Shown: positions 1 to 8,444 of the stretch, one piece after another | Layout of the letters: every line of letters begins with the position of its first letter | How positions within the stretch are numbered: the first letter of the stretch is position 1 | Source of the DNA: Streptosporangiales bacterium | Lineage (GTDB): Bacteria; Actinomycetota; Actinomycetes; Streptosporangiales; WHST01 | Direction: 5' to 3' | DNA length: 64,000 bases | Assembly: GCA_009379955.1 (NCBI GenBank) | Contig: WHST01000009.1 | Span: 1-64,000 of the forward strand | Program-made: the position numbers and the translations under genes | The notes under the pieces: generated by a model | What the model saw: only the letters and a program-made list of their open reading frames with translations | Told to the model about the DNA's origin: nothing | The model's database searches: none

Positions 1-95
1 CGCGAGGCACCGCCCGCAGCGACGCACCACCATCCACCCACGACCAAGCTCAGCGGCATCCAGCCGGTGAGCCAGCCCACCATGCCCAAGCTCAC
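1..95 (-). CDS. Possible N-terminal fragment of a membrane protein (cut by window edge)
   Basis: An open frame enters the window from a GTG at 95 (in-frame ATG at 83) and runs off the left edge. The visible residues are hydrophobic and rich in Trp, Gly and Leu, like a first transmembrane segment. A purine-rich GAGGTG lies about 9 nt before the ATG, and a TATGAG hexamer lies further upstream on the same strand. Too little is visible to name a family, and it may not be a gene. Confidence 0.25.
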   Translation of the reverse strand, partial: MSLGMVGWLTGWMPLSLVVGGWWCVAAGGAS

Positions 96-131
96 CTCAA
101 GCCCGGACTTGACTTCGACCTCATAGGTTGG

Positions 132-1226
132 TCAGGCGGCGTCGGAGCGTTCGCCGAGCCAGGGCTCGAACCCGTCGTCCGTGGCGGACCAGTACCGCTG
201 CCCCCGCGCGACCTCGGTGTCGGTCAGCACGCAGTCGGCGAACGCGGCACGCACCGGCACGGCGTCGTCGAGCCCGGTGATCACCAGCCGGGTGCTCGGC
301 GCCGTGCCACCCCAGCCACCGGCGGTGCCGATGCTCAACTGGCCGCCCGCGCCGTCCCACTGGCACACCGATCCCGGCCTGGTGGGGAGCCAGAACCGTC
401 CCCGGCCGCGCAGGCGACCCATCGCCAGCGCGGACAGGTTCGTCCGCAACCGGTCGGGGTGCAGCGGCCGGTCCGACCGCAGGTCGAGGGTCCACGGTGG
501 ACGGGTCGCCTCCCCCGGCGCCGCCGGTCGCACCCTGGGGTGGACCCGGCGCGGGTCGATCCGCGCCGCCGCGACCGCCGGGTCGTGCCTGCGGCGGAAG
601 AGTGCCCCGACGTCGTACGACTCGACCCCCGCCGACACGGTCATGCGGTCACCGGCCAGATGGGCGATCACGTCGACCGAGCCGGGGCCGGCGCCGGGGC
701 TCAGGACCGCCGCCACCACGTCGGCGTGGTCGAGCTGTCCGGCCAGCGTCTCGCCGACCGATCTCCTGTCGGTGGTCGCGAGGTGCAGCCCGCGGTCGGC
801 CAGCAGGTCGTCGCCGAACACGTCGTCGAGGAGGGTGGCCGCGTCGACGACGCCGAGCACACAGGCCACGACCGTCGCGTCACCGGCGGAGGCGATGCCG
901 CCGACCGCGACGGACGGGTCGGTCGCGAGCGGCAGGGCGAGCACGATGCCGCGCCACCTGCCGCTCCTCGCGAGGCGACGCAGGGAAGGGACGATGTCCT
1001 CGCGCAGGGCGCAGGTCAGGCACGGATGGTCGAGATGGACGACCTCGTCCTCGACGAGGCCGGCCGCGGAGTAGGCAGTGCGCCGCATCTCACCCGTCGC
1101 GGCCGCTCGCGTGAGGTCGTGGCTCAGCACGACGACGTCGGGGCTCTCACAGGTGGCGCAGAACGACACCGCGTCGCGGAGCACGGGGTCGACGGCCGCG
1201 ACGACGACCACGGGAACCTGCCTCAC
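132..1226 (-). CDS. CobW/COG0523-family protein lacking the P-loop
   Basis: About 364 aa. The C-terminal half is a recognisable CobW_C domain: a PLHPDRL stretch, then RGRGRFWLPTRPG, then a segment ending in WGG. The middle carries CLTC, the place where COG0523 GTPases have their metal-binding CxCC. The N-terminus, VPVVVVAAVDPVLRDAV, sits where the family has its GxxGxGKT P-loop, and that motif is absent, so nucleotide binding is doubtful. I chose GTG 1226 because AGGAGG (1233-1238) lies 6 nt upstream; a GTG at 1250 is in frame but has no such site. It is divergent from znuA across a Zur-type box, so a role as a metal chaperone or zinc-sparing factor under zinc starvation is inferred from family and context. 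Confidence 0.8.
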   Translation of the reverse strand: MRQVPVVVVAAVDPVLRDAVSFCATCESPDVVVLSHDLTRAAATGEMRRTAYSAAGLVEDEVVHLDHPCLTCALREDIVPSLRRLARSGRWRGIVLALPLATDPSVAVGGIASAGDATVVACVLGVVDAATLLDDVFGDDLLADRGLHLATTDRRSVGETLAGQLDHADVVAAVLSPGAGPGSVDVIAHLAGDRMTVSAGVESYDVGALFRRRHDPAVAAARIDPRRVHPRVRPAAPGEATRPPWTLDLRSDRPLHPDRLRTNLSALAMGRLRGRGRFWLPTRPGSVCQWDGAGGQLSIGTAGGWGGTAPSTRLVITGLDDAVPVRAAFADCVLTDTEVARGQRYWSATDDGFEPWLGERSDAA

Positions 1227-1287
1227 ACCGAACCTCCTACCACCGGTCACATCGGGTTCGTCCCGGTGACCGATCCTCTCATAAGTT

Positions 1288-1302
1288 TGACAACCGTTTC
1301 CA
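1288..1302. promoter_or_regulatory. Probable Zur operator between the CobW-like gene and znuA
   Basis: TGACAACCGTTTCCA is an imperfect palindrome of the TGAnAACnnTTnTCA type typical of actinobacterial Zur boxes. It lies between two divergent zinc genes, and the zur gene is in the same cluster. It overlaps a TTGACA-like hexamer (1287-1292). Repression by Zn-loaded Zur is inferred. Confidence 0.65.
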
Positions 1303-1357
1303 TTAGCGGGAGGCTTTTCGACGTCGCTCTGTTCGTGTCACTCCCCGAGGAGGACCT

Positions 1358-2362
1358 GTGCCCGGTCCGCATCGCCGCCGCCTCCAGCAAGCTGCCGTGC
1401 TCGCGTCGGCCCTTGTCATGGCGCTGCCGTTCGCGGCGGCGTGCGGATCGGGCCAGTCCGCCACCACCGACACCGGCGGCAGGCTGCGCGTCGTCGCCAC
1501 AACGACCCAAGTGGCCGACTTCGCCCGCAACGTCGGCGGCGACCGCGTCCATGTCACGCAGCTGCTCAAGCCGAACGTCGACCCGCACGACTTCGAGCCC
1601 GCGCCCGCCGACCTGCAGGCCATCAGCAAGGCCGAACTCGTGATCGAGAACGGCGTCGGCCTGGAGGAGTGGCTCCACGAGACCATCGAGTCCGCCGGCT
1701 TCGACGGCGCCACGGTCGACGCGAGCAAGGGCGTGACCCTGCACGAGGGCGGCGCGGAGCACGAGGAGGGAACGCAGGAGCATGAGGAGGGCGGCGAGGA
1801 AGCCGAGCACGAGCACGGCGAGGAGGACCCGCACATCTGGCAGGACCCGCGCAACGCGAAGAAGATGTCGGCGACGATCGCCGCGGCCCTGGAGAAGGCG
1901 GACCCGTCGCACAAGGCCGAGTACCAGGCCGACCTCGAGTCGTACGAGGACAGGCTGGACCGGCTCGACGCCGACATCGCGAAGCAGATCTCGTCCATCC
2001 CGAAGGACCAGCGCAGGCTGGTGACGAACCACGACGCCTTCGGGTACTACGTCGAGCGCTACGACCTCACGTTCGTCGGCTCGATCATCCCGAGCTTCGA
2101 CACCTCCGCCGAGCTCTCCGGCAAGGAACTCGACACGCTCGTCGGCAAGATCAAGGCCCAGCACGTCAAGGCGGTGTTCTCCGAGGCGAGCCTGCCGCCG
2201 AAGACCGCGGAGACGATCGGCACCCGCGCGGGCGTCACCGTCGTGGCGGGCGAGGACGCCCTCTACGGCGACACCCTGGGACCTGCGGGCTCCGACGCCG
2301 CCACGTACATTGCGATGATGGAGCACAACACCAAGACGATCGTCGGAGCGTTGCGTGGCTGA
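1358..2362 (+). CDS. znuA: Zinc ABC transporter substrate-binding lipoprotein
   Basis: 334 aa, cluster A-I metal-binding protein (ZnuA/TroA fold), catching zinc outside the membrane for the adjacent transporter. A basic N-terminus and hydrophobic segment end in an AAAC lipobox (lipidated Cys about residue 29). A His/Glu-rich loop at about residues 130-155 (repeated HEE, EHEHGEEDPH) is the mark of zinc rather than manganese members. Metal-ligand motifs are visible: the early VDPHDFEP, the DPHIWQDP after the loop, and TNHDAFGYY. Start GTG 1358 follows GAGGAGG at 1347-1353. Its stop overlaps the start of the ATPase gene by 8 nt, so the two are translationally coupled. Confidence 0.9.
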   Translation: MPGPHRRRLQQAAVLASALVMALPFAAACGSGQSATTDTGGRLRVVATTTQVADFARNVGGDRVHVTQLLKPNVDPHDFEPAPADLQAISKAELVIENGVGLEEWLHETIESAGFDGATVDASKGVTLHEGGAEHEEGTQEHEEGGEEAEHEHGEEDPHIWQDPRNAKKMSATIAAALEKADPSHKAEYQADLESYEDRLDRLDADIAKQISSIPKDQRRLVTNHDAFGYYVERYDLTFVGSIIPSFDTSAELSGKELDTLVGKIKAQHVKAVFSEASLPPKTAETIGTRAGVTVVAGEDALYGDTLGPAGSDAATYIAMMEHNTKTIVGALRG

Positions 2363-3119
2363 GGCCGAGACCGCACTGTCGCTCGACGACGCGTACCTGG
2401 CGTACGGAGCCACCCCCGTCGTCGAGCGCGTGCACGGCCGGATCGGCGTGGGCGAGTCGGTCGCCCTCATCGGTCCGAACGGTGCCGGCAAGTCCACCCT
2501 GCTCAAGGGCATCCTCGGCCTGGTACCTCTCGTCAGCGGCAGCATCACCGTTCTCGGCACGACCCCGGCCAGGGCCCGCGGGCGGGTCGGATACGTCCCG
2601 CAGGCGGACACGCTCGACGCGGAGTTCCCCGTCACGGCCGCACAGGTGGTCCTGATGGGCAGGTACCGGTCGATCGGCTGGCTGCGCAGGCCCGGACGGC
2701 GCGACCGTGCCCTCGCACTCGACGCTCTCGACCGCGTCGGGCTGCGCGACCGTGCCGCCGACCGGTTCGGCTCACTGTCCGGTGGCCAGCGCCAACGGGT
2801 GCTCCTCGCCCGCGCCATCGTCGGCCGGCCCCGGCTGCTGCTGCTCGACGAGCCGACCGGCGGGCTCGACGCCGTCAGCCAGGCGGCCCTGCTCGACGCG
2901 CTCGCCGAGCTGAAGGACGACGGCGTCACGGTCGTCGTCTCCACCCATGACCTGTCGCTCGCCCACCTCGCCTGCGACGAGGTCTGCCTGCTCAACAAGC
3001 ACCAGTTCGCGTTCGGACCGGTGAAGTCGACCCTCACGCCCGACAACCTGCGCGCGACGTACGGCGGTCACGCCCTCGAGCTGCGCGGTGACCAGGTCAT
3101 CGTGGCGCAGGGCGGCTGA
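2355..3119 (+). CDS. znuC: Zinc ABC transporter ATP-binding protein
   Basis: 254 aa ATPase energising zinc import. It has Walker A GPNGAGKST near residue 40, the signature [14 protein letters not shown], Walker B LLLLDEPTGGLD and the switch histidine in STHD. Length and motif order are normal for metal-type ABC ATPases. The GTG start lies inside the end of znuA, and the downstream permease begins 14 nt after its stop. Confidence 0.9.
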   Translation: MAEAETALSLDDAYLAYGATPVVERVHGRIGVGESVALIGPNGAGKSTLLKGILGLVPLVSGSITVLGTTPARARGRVGYVPQADTLDAEFPVTAAQVVLMGRYRSIGWLRRPGRRDRALALDALDRVGLRDRAADRFGSLSGGQRQRVLLARAIVGRPRLLLLDEPTGGLDAVSQAALLDALAELKDDGVTVVVSTHDLSLAHLACDEVCLLNKHQFAFGPVKSTLTPDNLRATYGGHALELRGDQVIVAQGG

Positions 3120-3133
3120 GCGTTGCCGCACCG

Positions 3134-4060
3134 ATGAACCCCGGCCTGCTCTACCAGACCCTCATCGAACCGTTCCAGCTGCCGTACATGGCACGGGCGC
3201 TCGTCGAGCTCGTCCTGCTCGGCGTGCTGGCCGGCACCGTCGGGGTGTTCGTGCTCGTCCGCCGTCTCGCGTTCGTGTCCGACGCGCTGACGCACACCGT
3301 CTTCCCCGGCGTGGTGATCGGCTACCTGCTCGCCGGCGACAACGGCATCTTCGTCGGCGCGCTCGTCGCCGGCGCCGCCACCGCGGTCGCGCTCACGCTG
3401 CTCACCCGGAACCGCAGGGTGACCGAGGACGCGGCGATCGCCGTCCTGCTGACGAGCATGTTCAGCATCGGCGTCGTCGTGGTCTCGCGACGCAGCTCGT
3501 ACACCGCCGACCTCACCGCGTTCCTCTTCGGCCGGCTGCTCACCGTCTCGGTCACGGAGATCGTGCAGACGGCCGTCGTCGGCGTGGTCGTGGCCGCCGC
3601 CCTCCTGGTCGCCGGCAAGGAGCTTGTCCTCCGCGCGTTCGACCCGGAGGGGGCCCGCGCCCAGGGGTACCGCGTCGGCGTGCTCGACCTCGTGCTCAAC
3701 GTCCTCGTCGCGCTCGTCGTCGTCGCGGCCGTCCGCGCCGTCGGGTCGGTCCTCGTCATCGCGCTCCTCATCGTGCCCGCTGCCGCGGCCAGGCTCCTCA
3801 CCCACCGGCTCGGCGTCCTCGGCCTCCTCGCGGCCGTCATCGGGGCGGTCGGCGGGTGGCTGGGCCTCGTCGCCAGCTGGAACGCCTCGATCTACGGCGG
3901 GGTGCGGCTGGGCTCGGGAGCCACGGTCGTGGTCGCGATCGTCGCGATCTACCTGGTGATCCTCGGCATCTCCCTGGTCGGCCGTCGGGTGCTGCGCCGC
4001 CGTTCGGTGACCCGCGCCGACGAGCCCGTCGCGGCCCCGCTGGTGGGGGCGGGGAGGTAG
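3134..4060 (+). CDS. znuB: Zinc ABC transporter permease (first of two)
   Basis: 308 aa ABC-3 family membrane protein with about eight or nine hydrophobic segments. It has the typical GVFVLVRRLAFVSDALTHTV stretch near the N-terminus and a VIALLIVPAAAARLL segment that matches the coupling region. The ATG at 3134 is the only good start close to the ATPase stop. It is followed after 3 nt by a second ABC-3 permease, so the channel is probably a heterodimer, as in TroCD/MntCD-type systems. Confidence 0.88.
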   Translation: MNPGLLYQTLIEPFQLPYMARALVELVLLGVLAGTVGVFVLVRRLAFVSDALTHTVFPGVVIGYLLAGDNGIFVGALVAGAATAVALTLLTRNRRVTEDAAIAVLLTSMFSIGVVVVSRRSSYTADLTAFLFGRLLTVSVTEIVQTAVVGVVVAAALLVAGKELVLRAFDPEGARAQGYRVGVLDLVLNVLVALVVVAAVRAVGSVLVIALLIVPAAAARLLTHRLGVLGLLAAVIGAVGGWLGLVASWNASIYGGVRLGSGATVVVAIVAIYLVILGISLVGRRVLRRRSVTRADEPVAAPLVGAGR

Positions 4061-4063
4061 CCG

Positions 4064-4894
4064 GTGCTCGACAGTTCGCTCACCTACCCGGTCGTCGAGG
4101 TCGTCCTCGTGGCACTGCTCGCATCGGCCGTCGGCGTCCACGTGGTGCTGCGTCGCCGGGCGTTCTTCACCATGGCGATGACGCACGCGACGTTCCCCGG
4201 CGTGGTCCTCGCGTCGATGCTCGGGCTCAACCTGTACCTCGGCGGGGGCCTGTTCGGCCTGCTCGTCGTCGCAGGCATCGCCGCGCTCGACCGGCGCAGG
4301 GATCAGGACTCGACCGCGACGACGGGGGTCGTCCTCTCGGCCGGCTTCGCCCTGGGCGTCCTGCTCGTCTCGACCCAGCCGGGGTTCACCAGGGACCTGT
4401 CCGGCTACCTCGTCGGCTCGATCCTGACCGTGCAGGCGTCCGATGTCGTCATCACGTCGGTCATCTGCGTCGCGGTGCTCGGGACGCTCGCTGCAACCGG
4501 CCGGGTGCTGCTGTTCGCGGCGTTCGACCCGCTGGGCGCCACGGCCGCCGGCTACCGGGTCGGGCTGCTCGACGCCGTGTTCCTCGTCGTGGTCGAGCTG
4601 ACCGTCGTGACCTCGGTGCCCGCCGTGGGCACGATGCTGGCGGTCGCCCTGATCGTCGGGCCCGCTGCGGCGGCGCGGCTGTGGACCACCAGCACGCTGA
4701 CCATGACCCTCAGCGCCGCCGTCATCGGCGTAGGGTCGGGACTCACGGGCCTGCTGCTCTCCGAGTACGTTCGGGTGCCGGCGGGCGCCGCGATCACCCT
4801 CATCGCCACGGGCGCGCTCGGCGTCTCCCTGCTCGCGGCGGGGGCGCGCCGAGTCCTGGGTCGTCCGCGACCGGCGGCGACGGTCGAGAGATAG
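4064..4894 (+). CDS. Metal ABC transporter permease (second of two)
   Basis: 276 aa, same ABC-3 fold as its neighbour. It has the N-terminal VVLRRRAFFTMAMTHATFPG motif (the equivalent of the RRLAFVSDALTHTVFPG of the first permease) and LIVGPAAAARLW in the coupling region. GTG 4064 follows GGGGAGG at the end of the previous gene. The two permeases are clearly paralogous but divergent, consistent with two half-channels rather than a recent duplication. Confidence 0.87.
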   Translation: MLDSSLTYPVVEVVLVALLASAVGVHVVLRRRAFFTMAMTHATFPGVVLASMLGLNLYLGGGLFGLLVVAGIAALDRRRDQDSTATTGVVLSAGFALGVLLVSTQPGFTRDLSGYLVGSILTVQASDVVITSVICVAVLGTLAATGRVLLFAAFDPLGATAAGYRVGLLDAVFLVVVELTVVTSVPAVGTMLAVALIVGPAAAARLWTTSTLTMTLSAAVIGVGSGLTGLLLSEYVRVPAGAAITLIATGALGVSLLAAGARRVLGRPRPAATVER

Positions 4895-4931
4895 TGGGAG
4901 CCGCACGACTATGAGCTATGGGAGGACGGCC

Positions 4932-5354
4932 GTGCCAACAGCATCGCGGAACGCCGACCCCGAGTCGCGCACCCGCCGCAGGACCCGGCAGGGCTCGCTC
5001 GTCACCGAGGCCCTCGGCAGGGCCGACGAGTTCCAGAGCGCGCAGGAGGTCTTCGCCACGCTGCGCGCCAACGGGCACAACATCGGCCTGACGACGGTGT
5101 ACCGCCACCTCACCGACCTCGCGGAACGCGGAGCGGTCGACGTCCTGCGGTCGGCGGACGGCGAGAACTGGTACCGCCAGTGCGAGATCGAGGCCCACCA
5201 CCATCACCTCGTCTGCCGGTCATGCGGCCGTACGGTCGAGATCAAGTCGAGCTCGGTCGAGAAGTGGGCCCAGCGGGTCGCCGAGGCCGAGGGCTTCTCC
5301 GAGGTCAGCCACACGGTCGAGGTCTTCGGCCTGTGCAGCGCCTGCAGCCGATGA
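4932..5354 (+). CDS. zur: Fur-family zinc uptake regulator Zur
   Basis: About 140 aa Fur/Zur-type repressor. An N-terminal winged helix (residues about 15-80, including GLTTVYRHLTDLAE) is followed by a dimerisation domain with the HHHHLVCRSC segment and a C-terminal CSAC. The two CxxC pairs form the structural zinc site of the family. GTG 4932 is preferred because GGGAGG (4920-4925) lies 6 nt upstream; ATG 4911 is in frame but has no ribosome site. Position at the end of the znu operon and the Zur-type box at 1288-1302 make zinc the likely ligand. Confidence 0.88.
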   Translation: MPTASRNADPESRTRRRTRQGSLVTEALGRADEFQSAQEVFATLRANGHNIGLTTVYRHLTDLAERGAVDVLRSADGENWYRQCEIEAHHHHLVCRSCGRTVEIKSSSVEKWAQRVAEAEGFSEVSHTVEVFGLCSACSR

Positions 5355-5382
5355 CGACAGGCGTCGTACGACACGTCGGCTA

Positions 5383-5409
5383 TTGACAACGAATCTCGAT
5401 CTCTATACT
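5383..5409 (+). promoter_or_regulatory. Promoter of the zinc-linked permease pair, with a weak Zur-like box
   Basis: TTGACA at 5383-5388 and TATACT at 5404-5409, spacer 15 nt. Transcription would begin close to 5417, the GTG of the next gene, so the message is probably leaderless. TGACAACGAATCTCG (5384-5398) shares its first seven bases with the box upstream of znuA and covers the -35, so Zur control is plausible but the right half is degenerate. Confidence 0.5.
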
Positions 5410-5416
5410 GACGCGG

Positions 5417-6409
5417 GTGTCGACACGCACGCTGCCCGAGGAACGGGTCACCACCACCCGCCGCTGGCCGGTCGTCCTGGCCGCGGCAGTGGTCCTCGTC
5501 GCGGTCGTCGTCCGTCTCACCGGCACGAAGGTCGGCTTCCTCGATGTCCCGGCCGTGCAGGCGTGGACGACGGTGTTCGTCGCGATCGTCATCCAGGCGA
5601 CACCCTTCCTCGTGTTCGGGGTGATGGTGAGCGCGCTGATCGCGGTCCTGGTCCCACCGAGCTTCTTCACCTACGCGCTGCCGCGCAACCAGGCGCTCGC
5701 GGTCCCCGTCGCCAGCCTCGCGGGCGCGGTCCTGCCCGGCTGCGAGTGCGCGTCGGTCCCGATCGCCCGTCGCCTCGTCTCCCGAGGAGTTCCGCCGGCG
5801 GCGGCACTGGCATTCCTCCTGTCGGCTCCGGCGATCAATCCCATCGTCATCGTGGCGACGGCCGTGGCCTTCCCCGGTCGACCCGAGATGGTGCTCGCCA
5901 GGCTCGTGGCGTCGGTGGCCGTGTCGATGACCGTCGGATTCATCTGGATCAAGCTGGGCCGCCCCGCGTGGACGATGGTCAAGCAGCGCCCGGAATCGGT
6001 CGGACGCACCCGGCTGGAACGGTTCGCGTACGAGACCAGACACGACTTCCTCCAGGCCGGCGGGTTCCTCGTGATCGGGGCGATGGCCGCCGCCGCGCTC
6101 AACGTCCTCGTACCCCAGAGCATCCTGACCTCCATCGCCTCCTCACCGTGGCTCAGCGTCCTGGCGTTGGGCCTCCTCGCGGTGCTGCTCGCGGTGTGCT
6201 CAGAGGCCGACGCGTTCATCGCCGCGAGCCTCACCTCGTTCTCCCCCACCGCCCAGCTCGCCTTCATGGTCGTCGGACCGATGGTCGACGTGAAGCTGAT
6301 CGCCATGCAGGCGGGCACCTTCGGCCGCGCCTTCGCCCTGCGGTTCGCGCCGCTGGTGTTCGTGACGGGGATGGTCGCCACCGCGGTGGTCGGCCTGGTG
6401 CTGCTGTGA
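5417..6409 (+). CDS. Permease of the COG0701/DUF318 family
   Basis: 330 aa polytopic membrane protein. The family signature is visible as PGCECASVPIARRL followed by a SAPAINP segment, with a second half carrying EADAFIAASL. About eight to ten membrane segments are predicted by eye. COG0701 members occur in metal and metalloid handling, often paired with the COG3689/TIGR03943 protein, which is the next gene here. Substrate and direction of transport are not established by the sequence; zinc-responsive expression is inferred from position and the promoter box. No ribosome site precedes GTG 5417. Confidence 0.8.
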   Translation: MSTRTLPEERVTTTRRWPVVLAAAVVLVAVVVRLTGTKVGFLDVPAVQAWTTVFVAIVIQATPFLVFGVMVSALIAVLVPPSFFTYALPRNQALAVPVASLAGAVLPGCECASVPIARRLVSRGVPPAAALAFLLSAPAINPIVIVATAVAFPGRPEMVLARLVASVAVSMTVGFIWIKLGRPAWTMVKQRPESVGRTRLERFAYETRHDFLQAGGFLVIGAMAAAALNVLVPQSILTSIASSPWLSVLALGLLAVLLAVCSEADAFIAASLTSFSPTAQLAFMVVGPMVDVKLIAMQAGTFGRAFALRFAPLVFVTGMVATAVVGLVLL

Positions 6410-6422
6410 ACGGGAGGACGTC

Positions 6423-7205
6423 GTGAACCGCAACGCGCAGAGCCTGCTGCTCGTCGCCGCCGGCGGGGTGCTCATCTGGATCACCGTCGACGGCACGTAC
6501 GTGCGCTACGTCAGGGAGTCGGCGCTCCCGTGGATCCTCTCGTCGGCGATCGCCCTCGTCGTGATCGGGCTCGTGCTGCTGTGGGCCGACAACGAGGCGA
6601 AGCTGGCGGCCAGGGTCCTCGGCGAGGCTGAGCTGGCGAGACGCGCCGCACCGGTACACGAGCACGCCGACGACGACCACGGGCACGGCCGGATGAGCGG
6701 CATGGTCCCGTGGTTGCTCGTCGTCCCGCTGCTCGCCCTGTTCCTCGTGCAGCCGCGCGAGCTCGGCGCGTACACCGCGGAGCGCACCAGCAGCAAGAGC
6801 GTCGAGAAGCCCGCCGACGAGTACGCGTACGGGCCGCTCGTGGGCAACGACCCGGTCGAGGTCCCGCTGATCGAGCTCAACCAGCGTGCCGTCTACGGCG
6901 GGGAGAAGACTCTCACCGGCCGCACCCTCCTGGTCAGCGGCTTCGTCACGAAGCGAGCGGACAGCGAGACCGGCGAGTTCTACGTCAACCGGCTGTTCAT
7001 CGCGTGCTGCGCCGCCGATGCCCTCCCGGTGCGCGTGCACATCACCGGAGCGCCGCAGGCGTACAAGACGGAGACCTGGGTCCAGATCACCGGCCGCTAC
7101 GTCGGCAACGAGTCGTTCCCCGACCCAAACCTCGACCCGTTGCCCACGATCGAGGTCGACAGCATCAAGCGCATCGCCGTGCCGGACGAGCCGTACGCGA
7201 CCTGA
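6423..7205 (+). CDS. TIGR03943/COG3689 (DUF1980) permease-partner protein
   Basis: 260 aa. Two hydrophobic segments at the N-terminus are separated by a His/Asp-rich loop (HEHADDDHGHG, about residues 78-88), followed by a soluble C-terminal domain containing the family hallmark RLFIACCAADA with paired cysteines. GTG 6423 lies 8 nt after GGGAGGA, 13 nt downstream of the permease stop, so both are one operon. The His-rich loop and Cys pair suggest metal contact. The pairing is conserved in many bacteria, but the mechanism is not known to me. Confidence 0.8.
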   Translation: MNRNAQSLLLVAAGGVLIWITVDGTYVRYVRESALPWILSSAIALVVIGLVLLWADNEAKLAARVLGEAELARRAAPVHEHADDDHGHGRMSGMVPWLLVVPLLALFLVQPRELGAYTAERTSSKSVEKPADEYAYGPLVGNDPVEVPLIELNQRAVYGGEKTLTGRTLLVSGFVTKRADSETGEFYVNRLFIACCAADALPVRVHITGAPQAYKTETWVQITGRYVGNESFPDPNLDPLPTIEVDSIKRIAVPDEPYAT

Positions 7206-7252
7206 GCAGCTTCGGAGAAGGCAACGGCCACGACCGCTGCGACACTGAACCG

Positions 7253-8439
7253 ATGGACATCAAGAAGCTGCGGGCCTGGTGGGCGCACCGGCAGGGACTC
7301 GACGGCACCCTCCTCGGCGCTGATCCGGGCGAGGTGCTCGCCCGGACGGGATGGGCGCGGTCGGTCGGCGGCGTCAATCCATACCTCACCCTGTTCAGCC
7401 GCGCCGGCACCGGCCGCGACGACGTCGACCGAGCCGTAGCCGATCTCGCCGTCCACGAGCTCCCGCGGCCCGCGGCTGTACGTACGTCGTCCCGGCGGCG
7501 CACTTCGCCCTCGCGCTCACGGCGGGTGCCGGCTTCGCCGGTGTCGACGTGGCCAAGGTGGAGAAGCTCGGCGTGCCGCGCGAGGAGATCGACCGGCTCT
7601 GCGACGCGGTGGTCCGCGCGCTCACCGGCGAAGGCCCGCTCGACCCGCGCGGGCTGCGCGAGGTGCTCGGCGACGCCGTCCGCAGCCTCGGTGACGAGGG
7701 GAGGAAGAAGGGCGTCACGACGACGCTGCCCGTCGCCCTCGGCCTGCTCCAGGCGCACGGCGATATCAGGCGCGTCCCGCTCGAGGGGCGCCTCGACCGG
7801 CAACGGTTCGCCTACGCGCACTGGTCGCCGTCCCCGCGCGCCGACTTCACGCTCTCCGCGGCGGAGGCGCGCACCGAGCTCGCCCGCCTCTACTGGACGT
7901 GGACGGGTGGCGCGACGCTGAAGCAGTTCCGCTGGTTCTCCGCCTACACCGCGGCCTTCGTCCAGGCGGCCGTCGGGCCGCTCGGTCTCGTCCCGCTCGT
8001 CGACACCGACGTGCTCGCCCTCCCCGACGATGCAAAGGCGTACGAGGAGTTCACGCCACCGGCGACGCCGCACTACGCGGTGGTCGCCTGGATCGACGGC
8101 ATCTCGCTGCTGCGTCGCGACCTCGCCTCGCTGCTCGACGAGGGCGACACCGCGCGCGACCTCGGCTCGATCGACAAGCGAGCGCTCGGCGCGCTGTCCG
8201 ACCTACCCGCACAGGGCATCGTCGACCGCGGACGCCTGGTCGGCCTGTGGGACTTCGATCCCGACACCGGCGAGATCGCCTGGACGTCGTTCGCTCCCGC
8301 CGACGACTCCCTGCGTGCCGAGGTCGCGCGCACCGAGGCGTACGTGCGCGACCAGCTGGGCGACGCCCGCGGCGGCAGCCTCGACACGCCGTCGTCGCGG
8401 CGGCCCCGCCTCGACGCCCTGCGCGCGATGGGGCACTGA
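7253..8439 (+). pseudogene. Winged-helix DNA-binding (AlkZ/YcaQ-like) protein, frameshifted
   Basis: The protein starts at ATG 7253 (MDIKKLRAWWAHRQGLDG...) and reads in that frame to about 7465, where the reading must move to the frame ending at 8439. At the junction the DNA reads ctcccg|cggcccgcggc. Insertion of one G after 7465 restores ELPAARGCTYVVPA, the continuation expected for the family, and one product of about 395 aa, which is full length. It resembles the HTH_42 family that includes the DNA glycosylase AlkZ. As written the product would be about 70 aa of real sequence followed by nonsense. Both halves keep high third-position GC, so the lesion is recent or a sequencing error. Confidence 0.7.
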
Positions 8440-8444
8440 CCGGC

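Noticed and set aside
3068-4906. Very long open frame antisense to the znu permeases, and similar ones opposite other genes
   Set aside because: High-GC DNA leaves few stops in the wrong frames. These translate to Arg/Pro/Ala or Arg/Asp/Glu-rich nonsense without domains and lie over genes with clear family motifs.
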